The notes beneath the pieces are model-generated. The model was not told the origin of the DNA. It saw only the letters and a list, made by a program, of their open reading frames with translations, and did not search any database. A DNA stretch of 64,000 bases from Podospora comata. Its lineage: Eukaryota > Ascomycota > Sordariomycetes > Sordariales > Podosporaceae. Position 1 is the stretch's first letter. Every line of letters starts with the position of its first letter. Positions 12,480 through 24,254 of the stretch are shown here, one piece after another. The translations under genes and the position numbers were made by a program. The stretch lies in NCBI GenBank assembly GCA_017354895.1, contig CP071494.1:1302001-1366000 (forward strand). The letters run 5' to 3'.

Positions 12480-13898
12480 ATGGCCTTCATTCAGGACCCC
12501 CGCATGCGCCAGCGCTGGAACCAAATCTCGCACACGACCGAGGCCGTCACCGAGACGGCAGCGGCCAACATTTGGACGTTTGGACACACGTACATCACCC
12601 CCTGCCTTGGCTCCATCGGCCAGGCTTTGGACTCGTGCACCTCTGTCTGTCTTGGCGACCGGGAGGACCGCGCGAGACGCGCACGGGAGCGAGACCGTGG
12701 CGCGAGGAGGACGAGGGCGGAATACACGTTTGACTTTTATGACGATTGGGATGATTACTATGGTGATGTTGAAGACGGTCCCGACCACCGTGAGAATGGT
12801 GGGGGGAGTGGTGGTGGCGGTGGTTGGGGGAGGTGGGGGGTGAATAGTGAGGATTGGGATAGGTTGTTGGCTGGGACGGGTGCGGTGAGGGGGGGGCAGG
12901 GGGAGGAGGTTGATCAGCAGCCGAGGAGGAAACGGGGGATGAGTTATGGGACTAGTCGGATAAGGAGGAAGGGGACGGGGTTGGTGGAGGAGGAGGATCC
13001 GAACGTGATTCCTAGGACGGCGCCGCTGGGGTTCTTGGGGAGGCTGCCGTTTAAGATTGTGGGGAGTTTGAGGTATAAGCCTTCGGCGGCGAATTTGAGG
13101 GAGCACCCTGGTGGTGGGACTTTTGGGAGGGCGGGTGCGGGGGATGAGCATAGGCCTTTGCTGGGGGCGCAGGAAGAGGAGCATGATGGGAAGAGGCAGA
13201 GGAAACGGGGAGGGGAGGAGTCGAGTACTAGGACGAGGAGCAATACGACGGAGTCGGGGGATACGAGCAGTTCGTATAGGTCAAGAGGGGATTTGTTTCC
13301 GAGTGATGGGGAAGGGGATGAGGATGCGGTGCCGTTGGATGAGAATGAGTTTACGGTTGCGCTGAATAGGGCTGGGGTTGATGATCGGAGTAGTAATAGG
13401 ACACGGAGCAGCAAGGGGAAACGACCGGCTGATAGGGATAGTAAGAAGGGGCTGTCGAGGACGGTGTCGAGGACCACGCTTGATTCAGCGTACACGCCAG
13501 ACTCAGCGTCGCCTTTTCCGACGTATGAGGATGGGGATGCTGTGCCGTTGTCTATGCAGGAACTGCAACAAGAGGAAGAGCGTGCCAAGAAGGAGGAGGA
13601 TGAAGAGATTGAGAGGAGGAGGAGGGCAGCAAGCCAGTTGGCGGTGAAGAGGGGTCTGAGTGTGGATGACTATCAGGTTGAGTCTGAAGACCAGTCACCA
13701 TGCAGCATCAACCAGAGCTTACCAAACTCTGACCCTGACGAAGAAACCCAACCTGAATTAGAGGCAAAGATACCAGTGAAAGAACCACTAAAACACCAGC
13801 AACAACAAGAGCTGGAATTACCTACAGAACCCAAGAAGATGTCAGAGGTGGAACCGGCGGTTCGGTTTGTGCCCGCGAAGCTGCCTCATTTTGGGTGA
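12480..13898 (+). CDS. Pezizomycotina protein of unknown function
   Basis: Single exon of 472 aa. I recognise the general look of a filamentous-ascomycete conserved protein but know no function. The N-terminal 60 residues are the best-ordered part (MAFIQDPRMRQRWNQISHTT), followed by a segment with three cysteines (CLGSIGQALDSCTSVCLGD, residues 41-59) that could be lipid-modified or metal-binding. Then come a basic R/E-rich stretch, a Tyr/Asp-rich segment, a block around DWDRLLAGTG, and a conserved-looking core with KRGMSYGTSRIRRK, EEEDPNVIP and SLRYKPSAANLREHPGG. The remainder is Ser/Thr/Arg-rich disorder with an acidic coiled segment. The start at 12480 has a good context (CCAAAATGGCC) and is preferred over an upstream in-frame non-ATG extension. 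The sense strand becomes very G-rich after about 12780. Confidence 0.85.
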   Translation: MAFIQDPRMRQRWNQISHTTEAVTETAAANIWTFGHTYITPCLGSIGQALDSCTSVCLGDREDRARRARERDRGARRTRAEYTFDFYDDWDDYYGDVEDGPDHRENGGGSGGGGGWGRWGVNSEDWDRLLAGTGAVRGGQGEEVDQQPRRKRGMSYGTSRIRRKGTGLVEEEDPNVIPRTAPLGFLGRLPFKIVGSLRYKPSAANLREHPGGGTFGRAGAGDEHRPLLGAQEEEHDGKRQRKRGGEESSTRTRSNTTESGDTSSSYRSRGDLFPSDGEGDEDAVPLDENEFTVALNRAGVDDRSSNRTRSSKGKRPADRDSKKGLSRTVSRTTLDSAYTPDSASPFPTYEDGDAVPLSMQELQQEEERAKKEEDEEIERRRRAASQLAVKRGLSVDDYQVESEDQSPCSINQSLPNSDPDEETQPELEAKIPVKEPLKHQQQQELELPTEPKKMSEVEPAVRFVPAKLPHFG

Positions 13899-14596
13899 TC
13901 AGACATGATTATTAGCATAGTATTATTACAGAGACGAATGGGGGAGGGAGGGTCATGACAAATGAGACGATAACGATGAATTCAATGTTTGTACAAGGTC
14001 TTTATGGGAATACTTGATAACGAAAAGGTCAGGTTCGGTAGGGATTCATGATAGATTTCTAGTGTTTTTATCATTACTATTGATTATTATGAAGCCAGAA
14101 TGAACCAACAAACTCACCCATCAAAGGCAAATCGGACGGGTTTCAGATCCCTACTTCTTCAACTCCGTCCCCAAGAGATGGATCTGACGTTTCAGCTGGA
14201 AGCTCACAATTGCCCTACAGTTGGAGATGCCTCGGTAACATGCCCTTTTTTGAGGCGTCGAGGGTGCTTCCCCGCATCTTCCCCCCAGGTTTTGGGTCCT
14301 TGGCGGCGCTGTGGGTCCGGGGTAGGGTGGGTTTCCCGCCCTTTTCTAGACCGGTTTGGGGAGGGAGTTCGTTGATGACGGGGTATTGAGGCAGGGGGAG
14401 ATCGATCTGGCTGGGTTTGTAGAAAGAATATATTTGGGGTAGATCTTTCTCTGTTTCTTTTCCTGTTTTTCCTTTTGCCTTGGGAGATATATCCCACTTG
14501 TTTTCAACATTTGTCGGTTTTAACATCTAACACATCTTCGAGCGGGCTCATCTACACTTACACCAACTCACCCACCTTTCTCACTATTCCTACAAG
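13899..14596. other. Intergenic
   Basis: A 0.7-kb region between two plus-strand genes, holding the 3' UTR of the first and the promoter and CT-rich leader (14440-14596) of the nitronate monooxygenase. No other feature was seen. Confidence 0.5.
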
Positions 14597-15655
14597 ATGG
14601 CCTCCTCCGGCCCCATCACCACCCCGCTCACAACCCTCCTGGGAATCAAACACCCCATCCTCCTCGCCGGCATGGCCCGCACCTCCTCCGCCCCGCTCGC
14701 CGCCGCGGTCTCCAACGCCGGCGGTTTAGGGGTTATCGGCGGCTTCATGTACACCCCCGACCAGCTCCGCGGCATCGTCACAGAGCTCAAGTCCCTGCTT
14801 GCTCACCCCTCCCTCCCCTTCGGTATCGACCTTGCCCTCCCACAAGTCGGGGGCAACGCGAGAAAGACAAACCACGATTACACCAACGGTAAACTCGACG
14901 AGCTGATTGATATCACGATTGAGTCCGGAGCAAAACTGTTTGTCTGCGCGGTGGGGGTCCCGCCGAAGCATGTAATTGAACGGTTGCACAACGCAAGGAT
15001 TCTAATCATGAACATGGTTGGTCACCCTAAGCACGCGATGAAAGCGTTGGATCTTGGGGTTGATATGGTCTGCCCTCAGGGGGGGGAGGGGGGTGGGCAC
15101 ACGGGGGATATCAGTGGGACGGTGCTTATTCCTGCGGTGGTTGATGTTGCGAGGAAATACAAACCCCAGATGCTCAACGGGCAGAGTGCTATGGTTGTTG
15201 CTGCGGGAGGGATTCATAACGGGAGGGGGCTGGCTGCTGCTTTGATGCAGGGTGCTGTTGGGGTTTGGGTCGGGACGCGGTTTGTTGCTTCGGTTGAGGC
15301 GGGGTGTTCGGAGCAGCATAAGCAGGCTGTTGTCGAGTGCGGCTTTGACGAGACGGAGAGGACGTTGGTGTTGAGTGGGCGGCCGTTGAGGATGAAGACG
15401 AATGATTGGGTTAGGGGGTGGCATGCGAAGCCGGATATGATTAGGGAGTTGACCGGGAAGGGGGTGGTGCCGATTGAGTATGATCTTGATAAGGGGAATG
15501 AGATTGATGTGCCTCATCTCATGGGCCAGGTTGCGGGCGCGATCCAAAAGGTGCAGCCGGCCAGGGAGATTGTCGAGGAGATGGTGGAGGAGGCGGTGCA
15601 GATGTTGAGGTTGGGGGGGCAGTATCTTGCCGGGAATAAAGGGTCCAAGTTGTAG
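14597..15655 (+). CDS. Nitronate monooxygenase / 2-nitropropane dioxygenase-like flavoenzyme
   Basis: FMN-dependent TIM-barrel enzyme. Characterised family members oxidise alkyl nitronates, including the toxin propionate 3-nitronate, to carbonyls and nitrite. Single exon, 352 aa, the usual length. Signatures include HPILLAGMAR near the N-terminus, SNAGGLGVIGG, the core motif QGGEGGGHTGD with its catalytic-type His (around residues 158-168), VVAAGGIHNGRGLAAALMQGA and GVWVGTRFVAS, which together make the FMN phosphate site. No targeting signal is evident, so it is probably cytosolic. Alternative: some relatives are enoyl-ACP reductases (FabK) or trans-acting oxidoreductases, and the substrate cannot be read from sequence. 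The sense strand is C-rich in the first 400 bp and G-rich after that. Confidence 0.9.
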   Translation: MASSGPITTPLTTLLGIKHPILLAGMARTSSAPLAAAVSNAGGLGVIGGFMYTPDQLRGIVTELKSLLAHPSLPFGIDLALPQVGGNARKTNHDYTNGKLDELIDITIESGAKLFVCAVGVPPKHVIERLHNARILIMNMVGHPKHAMKALDLGVDMVCPQGGEGGGHTGDISGTVLIPAVVDVARKYKPQMLNGQSAMVVAAGGIHNGRGLAAALMQGAVGVWVGTRFVASVEAGCSEQHKQAVVECGFDETERTLVLSGRPLRMKTNDWVRGWHAKPDMIRELTGKGVVPIEYDLDKGNEIDVPHLMGQVAGAIQKVQPAREIVEEMVEEAVQMLRLGGQYLAGNKGSKL

Positions 15656-15876
15656 ATGATAGGGATATGTTCGGCTGTGTCGTTTTTCAAGTCAATATCA
15701 AAGCGTGTAAATTTCTGATCAAGTTCCCCATACATTTGAATCCTTCTATTCCTGAATTTTGAGTGGATTATGTACAATTAAATCAAGAAAAGTCTATACC
15801 CTCCGTATGCCCTCTATCTATGTGTATCCTACAGTATCACTACAAATCCTTTACCAACAGCTTGCTACAACTGCTT

Positions 15877-17201
15877 CTACTCGAGTACATTCAACTTCCT
15901 CCTCACCGGGTTAAAGTCGGTATTAAACTGGTACTTTCCATCCCCAACCATCTTCTCCTCTCTGCTCACGGCCTCCAAGTTGATATCCGTCGCCATCGCG
16001 TTCAGGAAATTGCAGATTGGCTTGGGATGCCACCTCCCGCCACCAATTTCGAACCAAGACAGATGCCCGCCAAGAGACGTCGTGCAGAGAACTGTGTAAG
16101 GGTTCACGGCGAACTCCTGGTAGGGAATGGCTTCCTTGACGGCAATTGGGTCATCAAGGGCGGAGATGGCCAGGAAGGGGATGCGGATGGCGAGGATGGC
16201 GTCGCAGGAGGAAGCGTCACGGTAGTAGGCGTTTTCGGTAGGGTAACCCCATGTGACGGTCTGGACTGCGCGGTCAAACTCGTGGAGGTAGGTGACGTTT
16301 TGGACGCGGTCGTAGTCGACGTTGGTGTATTTGAGGATTTGCTCCTTGTGTTGCTCAAAGAGTTTTTTGAGGTTGTCTGGAGTTGCGTTAGGTACTGCGT
16401 GTGGAAGAAAAGGGTTAGGAATAACTTACTGCCCATGATCTTGGAGTAGACCTCCTTCCCCAACCATGTCCTCTGAAGCCCCTTGTTTGACACCTCCAAG
16501 TCGAAAGGGTTGCTCACGGCAATGGCCGCCTTCAATGGGCAGTTTGCACCCTCCTCGCCAACGTAATTGGTCATGATATTGGCACCAAGCGAGAAACCCA
16601 CCCCAAACAGAGGTCTGTTGGGAAACATCTTCCTCGCCCACTTGACAAACTGCCTCACATCCCACGTCGCCCTCGCATTGAACAACACCCCCGTCGTCAC
16701 CTTGCTGTTCGCGCAACCTCTCGCATTAACCACACAAACCTCCCACTCGCCCCCATCCATCACCAAGGGAGCAATAGCATGTCGGAGATAAATCTCATGA
16801 GACCCCCCCGAAAGCCCATGCAGCGCTATCAGCATAGGCTTGCTGTCATCAGACCCAATACCAGCAAACTCTTCCTCCGAGTAAAACGCCGTTCTCGGCG
16901 GGAGCTCCTCGTCAAAGTCCTTGTGTTGAGGAACAACAAAGTCGACAGCAAAAGTGCCGGCGTAGGTCTTGTGGTCGGCGTCAAAGATCTTTCTTTTGTA
17001 GTAGATTTGAGGGCCGTGCTCCTTGACGGCTGTGTACATGGTCTGGAGATGGCCGTTGAAAAGAAGGGGGTTCATCTGACATTTTGGCACGGCGGCCTCG
17101 ACGACCTTGAGGAGGTCGGTTTGGGAGCCATCTTTCCTGGTTAAGAGCAGGGGGGTGGCCGCGTGGGCAAAGTCGATTTTGGCGCGGCCGAACCAGTCCA
17201 T
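15877..17201 (-). CDS. Alpha/beta hydrolase, YheT/EHT1 family
   Basis: Fungal members include yeast Eht1/Eeb1 (medium-chain ethyl-ester synthase/esterase) and YMR210W (acylglycerol lipase). Exons 16430-17201 and 15877-16376, with a 53-nt intron (GTAAGT, branch CTAAC, acceptor CCAG), give 423 aa. The nucleophile elbow is GFSLGAN, preceded by a LHGLSGGS oxyanion region; the acid is probably in SALDDPIA and the catalytic His in TSLGGHLSWFE. NPLLFNGHLQTM near residue 45 is the family's N-terminal signature. The frame stays open upstream to 17519, but the family start corresponds to MDWFGRAK at 17201; the longer version is probably leader. An in-frame acceptor 18 nt earlier would give an implausible 35-nt intron. 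Confidence 0.92.
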
Positions 17202-18213
17202 AGCTGCGAGGTGCCGTCCGCGACGAGATAGGGCTGTGCGGAGGAGGGACAGTGTGTCGGAGAGGCTGGACTTGAGGGGTGAGTGAGCGGGAAGGGCAAA
17301 GGTGGGTGGATATGAAAATATGTGAAGTCCTGGGAGTTCACAGATATAAAAAAGGGACCAGGAGAAGCCAAGACAGCGGGATGGAACCTGGTTGATTTTA
17401 GATTGGTGGAGTTCAAGCTCGGAATGGGTTTTCAAAGAGAAACTCGTATTTCGATTTCTATTTTCTATGGAAAGTCCATGGTGGAACAAGGAACAGGCAA
17501 TCGGGTATATAAAGTCCAATCAATCGAGGCAACATGCAAGTCTTTGATTCTGGTCGAGGTCGTTGTCCTGGTCTTGGAAGCTGCAAGTGCCGAGGCACGT
17601 TGTGGGGCAACCGTCACTGGTCTCTCAGCCTCGGTGCCAAGATTCAACGTCTCGATATCATATCGATAAGAGTGGTGGAGACCAATGTCGACCACTTCTG
17701 GCCCGACGGTAAAAATATGAGTCTCTTTCTGGTATACATTATGTCAGTCTCTCGCCCCCGCGCAGAAATTGAGTGCTTACACAGGTAGAATGCCCAATAT
17801 CTAAAGCGCGGTGACTATCCAACATCAGCAGAACACTGCATATTCTGTACAAAAGCTCCTGCCCAATGGATGGCCAGGCCGTCTGAAGTTTAGTGGGCCT
17901 GTCGGGCTGTCCCACCATCCAAACGGCGGGGCATTTCGAACTTCAGATCTGTCAGAGAGACCGCTGGGACACTGATTGTATTTAGTAGGAACACCTCTTT
18001 GGGCAGGTCCAAGATCTCACTTTCCATATAAATTGAACCAGGACCCAACCCTTGGGTTCAAGAACCCTGATGAACAAGCCACCATTTTGATTCGTCAACC
18101 CCAAACACACCAAAAAACCCACCCAGCAGCTACCCCGCCAAAAACTGGCAACATCTAACAGCCCAAACAGTGCTGACTGCCCATAGCTCCTGTGTTCTAC
18201 AAACCCATCGGAA

Positions 18214-18245
<32 letters not shown>

Positions 18246-18939
18246 AGCAGCCTTGCAGGAAGAGAGGGGTATCTATTTTATCTCGGTATCTTTTCATTTC
18301 TTTGCCCGTCGCTTCCAGGCTGAACATCAGCTGGAAACCTGGGGTAGGCACACCCATCATTGGCCTTCTCCCCTTGACGAGCTGGCTAGGCAGCAGACGC
18401 CTTATACACCGGTATGTATGTCAGACTCGAGCGCAGTAGCTCAATGCCCCCCTCCTCACCCAGCCACCAATATCGTCTTGTCTTTTCTTTGACTGTTGCC
18501 GTCTTGTTGGACATGTGTGATAGCTATCCATATCAGCAGCTGGTAGTGTTACCTTGCGCATTCCTCTTGCCCTCTTGGTTTCTCAGCTGTCCCCTTGCTT
18601 CTTTCTAGGCTGGCCACACCACCAGTATCAAGATGCCAGCCTGGTATCGGCTATTTGGGTGGCTCTCCTATGGACTAGGAGCTCTTCATATCACCGCGGG
18701 CCTATCAGAAGCGACGATTTGCTATGACCATGGGTATGCTCCGGTCTAACACACTACCTACTTTGCGAAGACGATATACCCGTGGGCCTTGCCATATTGT
18801 GCCCTAGTCTTGAAGATCACCGTGTCCCTATTTCCTACATTCATTTGGACTTTTCACATCCTCTTTTTTCGACTGGGGCTCTCGCTGACATGATGCTAGC
18901 TCCATACCAACTGCCATAACCATCATCAACACAGCCAAT
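17202..18939. other. Divergent intergenic region with CAG repeat
   Basis: A 1.7-kb region between the divergent hydrolase and M16 protease genes. It holds a CAG tract (18215-18247) and, close to the right gene, a plausible leader intron 18734-18899 (donor GTATGC, CTGAC branch, acceptor CTAG). A short frame beginning at ATG 18633 is discussed in the findings. No separate gene is supported. Confidence 0.45.
18215..18247 (+). repeat. CAG trinucleotide microsatellite
   Basis: About ten CAG units in the intergenic region upstream of the M16 protease. It translates as poly-Ser, Gln or Ala but lies in no supported gene. Confidence 0.9.
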
Positions 18940-21900
18940 ATGTCGACCGAGGCTCAAAAATCACGGTTCCGCAAGGTCCAAAGCTTTCAGTCAGACTATG
19001 CCCCAACTGGCATCACCCAGTACGTCTCTGAGCGAAGTGGCATGCAGGTTATTGTGGCCGACCGCAAGGGCCCCAAGGTCAACGGCTACTTCACACTAGC
19101 CACCGAGATCTTTGACGACTCTGGTGCGCCTCACACATTGGAACATTTGGTCTTTATGGGCTCCAAGAGCTACAAGTACAAGGGCCTGCTCGACAAGCTG
19201 GCCGGCAGAGCCTACTCCAACACCAATGCCTGGACTGCCGTCGACCACACCGCTTACACCCTTGAAACTGCCGGGTGGGATGGCTTTGCTCAGATCCTCC
19301 CTGTCTACCTCGAGCATGTCATTCTCCCTAACATCACGGATGATGCCTGTGTGACCGAGGTTCATCACATTGACGGCGAGGGCAACGATGCCGGTGTCGT
19401 GTACTCTGAGATGCAAGCTCTTCAGTACAGCAGCTCTGAGCTGATGGATCTTCAGGCTCGCCGGTTGCTGTATCCTGAAAATATTGGTTTCAGATACGAG
19501 ACTGGCGGTATGATGGAGGCGCTTCGGGTCTTGACTCCCAACAGAATTCGTGAATTCCACAAGGCCATGTACCAGCCCCAGAATCTGGCTGTCATCATCA
19601 CTGGTGAGGCTGACCACGAGGACCTGCTGAAGATCTTGGACACGTTTGAGGAGAGCATCAAAGATGATATCCCACCACCAAACCCCAGCTTCAAGCGCCC
19701 ATTCGTTGACTCTCCCCAACCACCTCCTCTCGAAAAGACCATTGTCCAGACGGTCGAGTTTCCCGAGGAAGACGAGTCCACCGGCGAAATCCTTGTGGCT
19801 TTCTTCGGACCCAGCTGCATCAACCAGATCGAGGGCACAGCGGTTAACATCTTGATGACCTACCTCTGCGGCTCGTCGGTCTCCATCATCGAAAACACCA
19901 TCGTGGAGAGAGAGCAGCTGGCTAGTTCGGTTTCGTACTGGTGGGACTCGAGACCAAACTCCGTCATCTGGTTCCAGCCAACTGGTGTTGCCACTGAGAA
20001 GCTTGCCTTTGTCGAGCAGCGCCTGGTTGACCTCCTCAAGGAAGTCGCCTCGAAGCCTCTTGATATGAACTATATCAATGAATGCCTCCAGCGTGAGAAG
20101 CGCCAAGTGAAGCTCCAGGCGGAATCCTCCGAGCAGTTCTATGCCAGCAACATTATTACGGATTATTTGTTTGGCAAGCGGGACGGCTCTACCCTGAGAG
20201 ACCTGGAGACCCTGAAGGAGTATGATGTGCTCGAGAAGTGGACTGATGAGCAGTGGCGTGCCTTTTTGAAGAAGTGGATCTCTGACGCCCATCACGTCTC
20301 TATTCTCGGAAAGCCATCGCATGAGCTGGCCAAGAAGCTCAAGGCTGGCGAAGAGGAGCGCATCGCCAAGAGGAAGGAGGAGCTCGGAAAGGAGGGTCTC
20401 GAGGCTCTCAAGAACAAGCTCGAGACTGCCAAGCAGAACAACGAGAAGCCAATTCCTCCTGAGGTGTTGGATCAGTGGCCAGTTCCTGGCACCGAGTCAA
20501 TTCACTTTATTGAGTCTTTGACCGCGAGATCAGGAAAGGCTCGTGCCCTTGGTGCTTCGGACAACAAGGCGCAGAAGATCATCGATGCAGCTCCTCAAGG
20601 AAAGCCCCTTTTTGTGCAGTTTGAGGATGTTCCCTCCAACTTTGTGCACTTGACGCTTCATGTCGGCCTCTCTGAGACAGCAGTCAAGTACAAGCCTCTT
20701 CTTTCCCTCTTCACCGACAACTTCTTCAACTCCCCCGTCATCCGGGATGGCAAGCGTCTCGAATTCGAGGAAGTCGTCAAACAGCTTGAAAAAGACACAA
20801 TCAGCTACCACATCAGCTCGGCCAGCAGACTAAGCGATTACGAGGGTCTGGCTATCCAGTTCCAGGTAGACCCGGAAAAGTACACCACCATCATCGACTG
20901 GCTGCGCACGCTCATGTTCGACATTGTCTTTGACCCTGTCCGCATCAAGGCTGCCATCGTGAAAGCCCTTGCCGACATCCCCGAGCTCAAGCGCGATGGC
21001 CGGACCATGGCTCAGGAAGTCGACATGGCCATCCACTTCCGTCCCGAGGCTTACCTGTCTGCGAAGCGCACCCTCGTCAAGGCGGTCTACCTCCGTCGCC
21101 TCAAGAAGCTTCTCGAGAAAGAGCCCGAGACCGTCCTCGGGTGGTTCGAGGAACTCCGCAAGTCTCTCTTTTCGTTCCAAAACCTCCGCGTGCTAGTCAC
21201 CGCCGACGTGGCCAAACTCTCCAACCCAGTCGCAGCCTGGGACGCACTCACCTCCCACCCCGACCTCAACCCAACCAAGGACGTCCTCCCCATCGTCAAA
21301 CTCTCGGCAATGCTCAACGAAGAAGGGCAATCCCCTGGTTCGGTAGGATCAGTCATCATCCCCATGACAACCCTCGACAGCTCTTACTCCGTCTCCACCG
21401 CCACCGGCCTCTCTTCCTACTCCTCCCCCCTCCTCCCGGCCTTCCTCGTCGCCCAAGCCTACCTCGAAGCGGTCGAGGGCCCGCTCTGGAACGCCGTCCG
21501 AGGCAACGGTCTTGCCTACGGGGTTTCATTTTCGAGGGAGATAGACGGTGGATACCTCCAGTTCAAGGTTTACCGCTCCCCCGACGCCTCCAAGGCCATT
21601 GAAGCCTCCCGCGCGACGGTTGCGAAGTTGGCCTCGGGCGAGGAGCCGCTGGATAGGCACTTGATCGAGGGTGCGGTCAGCTCGATTGTGTTTGGCGTGG
21701 CGGACGAGCAGTCTACCATGACGGCGGCGGCGCAGCAGAATTACATGATTTCTGTCGTTCGCGGGTTGGAGCAGGGGTGGAATAAGAAGATTCTGGCTAG
21801 GGTGAGGGAGGTGACGGAGGAGGAGATTAGGGAGGTGATGAGGGAAGTGATCTTGCCGGTTTTTGAGCCGGGGAGGAGCAATGTTGTTGTTACTTGTGCG

Positions 21901-22166
21901 CCGATCATGGAGGAGGTGAGCTTGCCCCTTGCCCCTGTCTACCTACCAATGGGATATGATTGCTGATGAAAATGTTGTAGAATATCGTCAAGACGCTGGG
22001 TGAGAGGGGTTACAAGACCCAGGTTCAGACGCTTGCTCACTTTTATGATGACTATGGTCTCAAAGCTGATGAGGAGGATGGTGAGGATGAGGAAGAGGAG
22101 GATGAAGATGAGGATATGAGCGATGGGTCGTATGAGTCTGGTTCGGAGGAGGAGGATGATCTCTAG
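18940..22166 (+). CDS. M16-family zinc metalloprotease (YOL098C-type)
   Basis: A large cytosolic-looking M16 metallopeptidase related to yeast YOL098C/Sdd3 and to the insulysin/PreP lineage; the physiological substrate is unknown. Exons 18940-21915 and 21981-22166 (65-nt intron) give 1053 aa. The inverted zinc motif HTLEH is at residues 65-69 and the distal Glu is in VVYSEMQA (Glu157). The N-terminal YAPTGITQYVSERSGMQVIV and NGYFTLATEIFDDSGAPHTLEH match the family. The C-terminal exon ends in a Glu/Asp-only acidic tail (about 30 residues). The start is at the family-typical position. A leader intron could splice an upstream ATG in frame (see findings). It is the second M16 protease in the window after Cym1, but the two are not close paralogues. 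Confidence 0.93.
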
Positions 22167-22474
22167 AGGGAGTGTTCTTACTAGACCGCACAAGAAACAA
22201 GCTCAGGTAGAAAAGAGGGGGGGGGGAGGGGGGTTATGAATACATCAATACTTCTTTTCTTTCTTGTTGACAATGCTAGTTTTTTTCTGTCTCTGCACAA
22301 AAGTAAACTCACTGCCCACTTCTTAAGGCAGGTAATGATAATCCCTAACCGATTACTGACCAAACCCAGCTGAGAAAACAAAAATCCCAAACGCCAATGC
22401 TATGCATATTTTTATGCCTCTGACACCCAATACCAAGGGGCAACAACAAAAAACCACCCCTTCTTCTCGTCTAT
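22167..22474. other. Convergent 3' UTRs
   Basis: A 308-bp gap between convergent genes (M16 protease and rhomboid), with a G-tract near 22218-22231. No gene was seen. Confidence 0.5.
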
Positions 22475-24254
22475 TCAACCCCTCAAAACCCGTCTCGACA
22501 TCCCCATCAAAGCCTCCACCGCCCTCTTCGCCGCCTGCTGCTGCTGAGCAGTCTCCTGATCCCTCGTAATAGTCAAGTTCCCCAACTCGCACCAGTTATT
22601 CACAGGCTAGAGTCTCCAGTCAGCATCTTCTCCCCGTCATCACCCCCCAACACCGAGGAAGACTTACCAAACAACTCAAATACTTACACCACCCACAAAC
22701 CTTGTGATGAATATAAAAATTATTCAACAACAACACAAACACCACCAGCACCAAAATCAGCGCCCCCACCCGAATCAACCACCACCCCCACCAAAGCGGC
22801 TTCCTCCCCTTGAAAAAGCCCACGGGATTCTTAAAAAACGGTGGCACCGTCCCCTCCTTCAAAAACCCAGACGAAACTTGACTGTTGGCATAGGGAACCT
22901 CCGACTCCCCAATCCTCCTCCTCAACGAGTTGGGCGAGTGAAGGATACAAATCCCCAGCGCCAACCCCATCAAAAACCCGCCAATGTGACTGAAGTTGTC
23001 CAGACCGGGCAAGAGACCCAGGACAAAAGAGATGATGATGTCGATAAAGAGGTACATCAGGTCCTTTGTGGGATTCACCCTGTCTTTCCAGCTGTACAAC
23101 AGGTCCAAAAAGGTGAGTGCGATAATCCCGAATAATGAACCTGATGCGCCCGTGCTGGCGATGCCAGTCGCGGCAAAGTTACCCCCCATGACGAAACCAA
23201 AGATGCCGGCCGACATGTACACTATAAAGAACCGGATCGAGCCAATGTGTTTCTCCATGTCCCTTCCGAGTGTGAGTTGAAGCAGCATGTTGAAGCCGAT
23301 GTGGATCAGACCGGCGTGCAAAAAGATGGGGACGATGAATCTGAACCATTGGTTCGGTTCCGGCGGTTGGCCCGGCTGCTGGACACCGCCGAAGCCGCAG
23401 AGCTCCGAGAGGGTGCATGTGTTCTCGTTGGTGGTCGACCAGGGGCAGGGCCACGAGACGGGTCCTTTGGCTTCTTGGATGGCCTTGACGTTGTGCATGC
23501 AGGGGACGAAGCGGGCGCCCATGTTGATGAGGATGTAGGGGGAGGGACCGATCATGGGGTTGAATTGGGGTTTTATCATGATTGGGGAGCCGGTCGAGGT
23601 GCCTGATGGGGGGGGGTGGGGAGGTTAACAATGTTGATGAGAAGGGGGGAGGGAGATTAAAAAAGGCGGCATACCATTCTTGACCAATTCACCGATAAAA
23701 ACTGCAACTTGAACAATAGTAAAAAAATACACCACAAACGGTATCTTCTTCTTTCCCGACCCCAGCATGCCCAACTCCCCCAACCTCACCCGCCCTTTGC
23801 TCGGTGGTTTGTTCGGCGGCTGGTGGTGCTGCGACGACGAAGTATCATAGACGTGATCCTGCATCTCGATGTGTTGTCTCGAAGGGTGCTTCTGCATGTT
23901 GTCCTGCAGCGGGATGTCATCTGGGGCATGATTGTAAGCAGGCATTTCATCAGAGGGCACCCGCGAGAGGGGGCGGTAGCTCGTGTCTTGCTGACTTAGG
24001 CGGCGCGCTTGGTGGCTAGAGGATGGTGCTGCCGGATAGACATGATCGTCGAAGACGGTTTCGAAAGGTGAAGGAGACACACCTTGCGCCGCCGGCGGCC
24101 GGTCCTTCCCAGGTCCAACGAGATTGTGGTGGGAGCTGTAGGCCGGGGCGGGCGCCGAGTAAGCAGAGGGGGATTCTGTTCGGTATTGGTCGTTGCCGCC
24201 GTAGTACTGATTGTCAGCTCGGGACGTCTGACTGTAATATTCGTTGGAAGCCAT
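22475..24254 (-). CDS. Rhomboid intramembrane serine protease
   Basis: Seven-transmembrane-type rhomboid, a membrane protease cleaving single-pass proteins in the bilayer; probably in the secretory pathway, as there is no mitochondrial presequence. Exons 23675-24254, 22668-23602 and 22475-22606 (introns 72 and 61 nt) give 548 aa. The first about 165 residues are a disordered Tyr/Ser/Pro/His-rich cytosolic domain. The first membrane helix is VVYFFTIVQVAVFIGELV. The catalytic Ser is in GASGSLFG (about Ser347), the His in FSHIGGFLMG (about His399), and the L1-loop and HAGLIHIGFNMLLQ helix are recognisable. A Cys-rich loop (PWSTTNENTCTLSELCGFG) is in the luminal L1 region. After the core comes one more helix (WWLIRVGALILVLVVFVLLL) and a C-terminal CGWCKYLSCL motif typical of fungal members. 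The closest named type is the RHBDL/yeast Rbd2-unlike class. Confidence 0.94.

Noticed and set aside
16377-16429. 35-nt intron option in the hydrolase gene
   Set aside because: The earlier AG keeps frame but the intron would be shorter than fungal spliceosomes accept; the 53-nt option has a CTAAC branch site.
17202-17519. 106-residue N-terminal extension of the hydrolase
   Set aside because: The open frame upstream lacks family similarity; the conserved start is MDWFGRAK at 17201.
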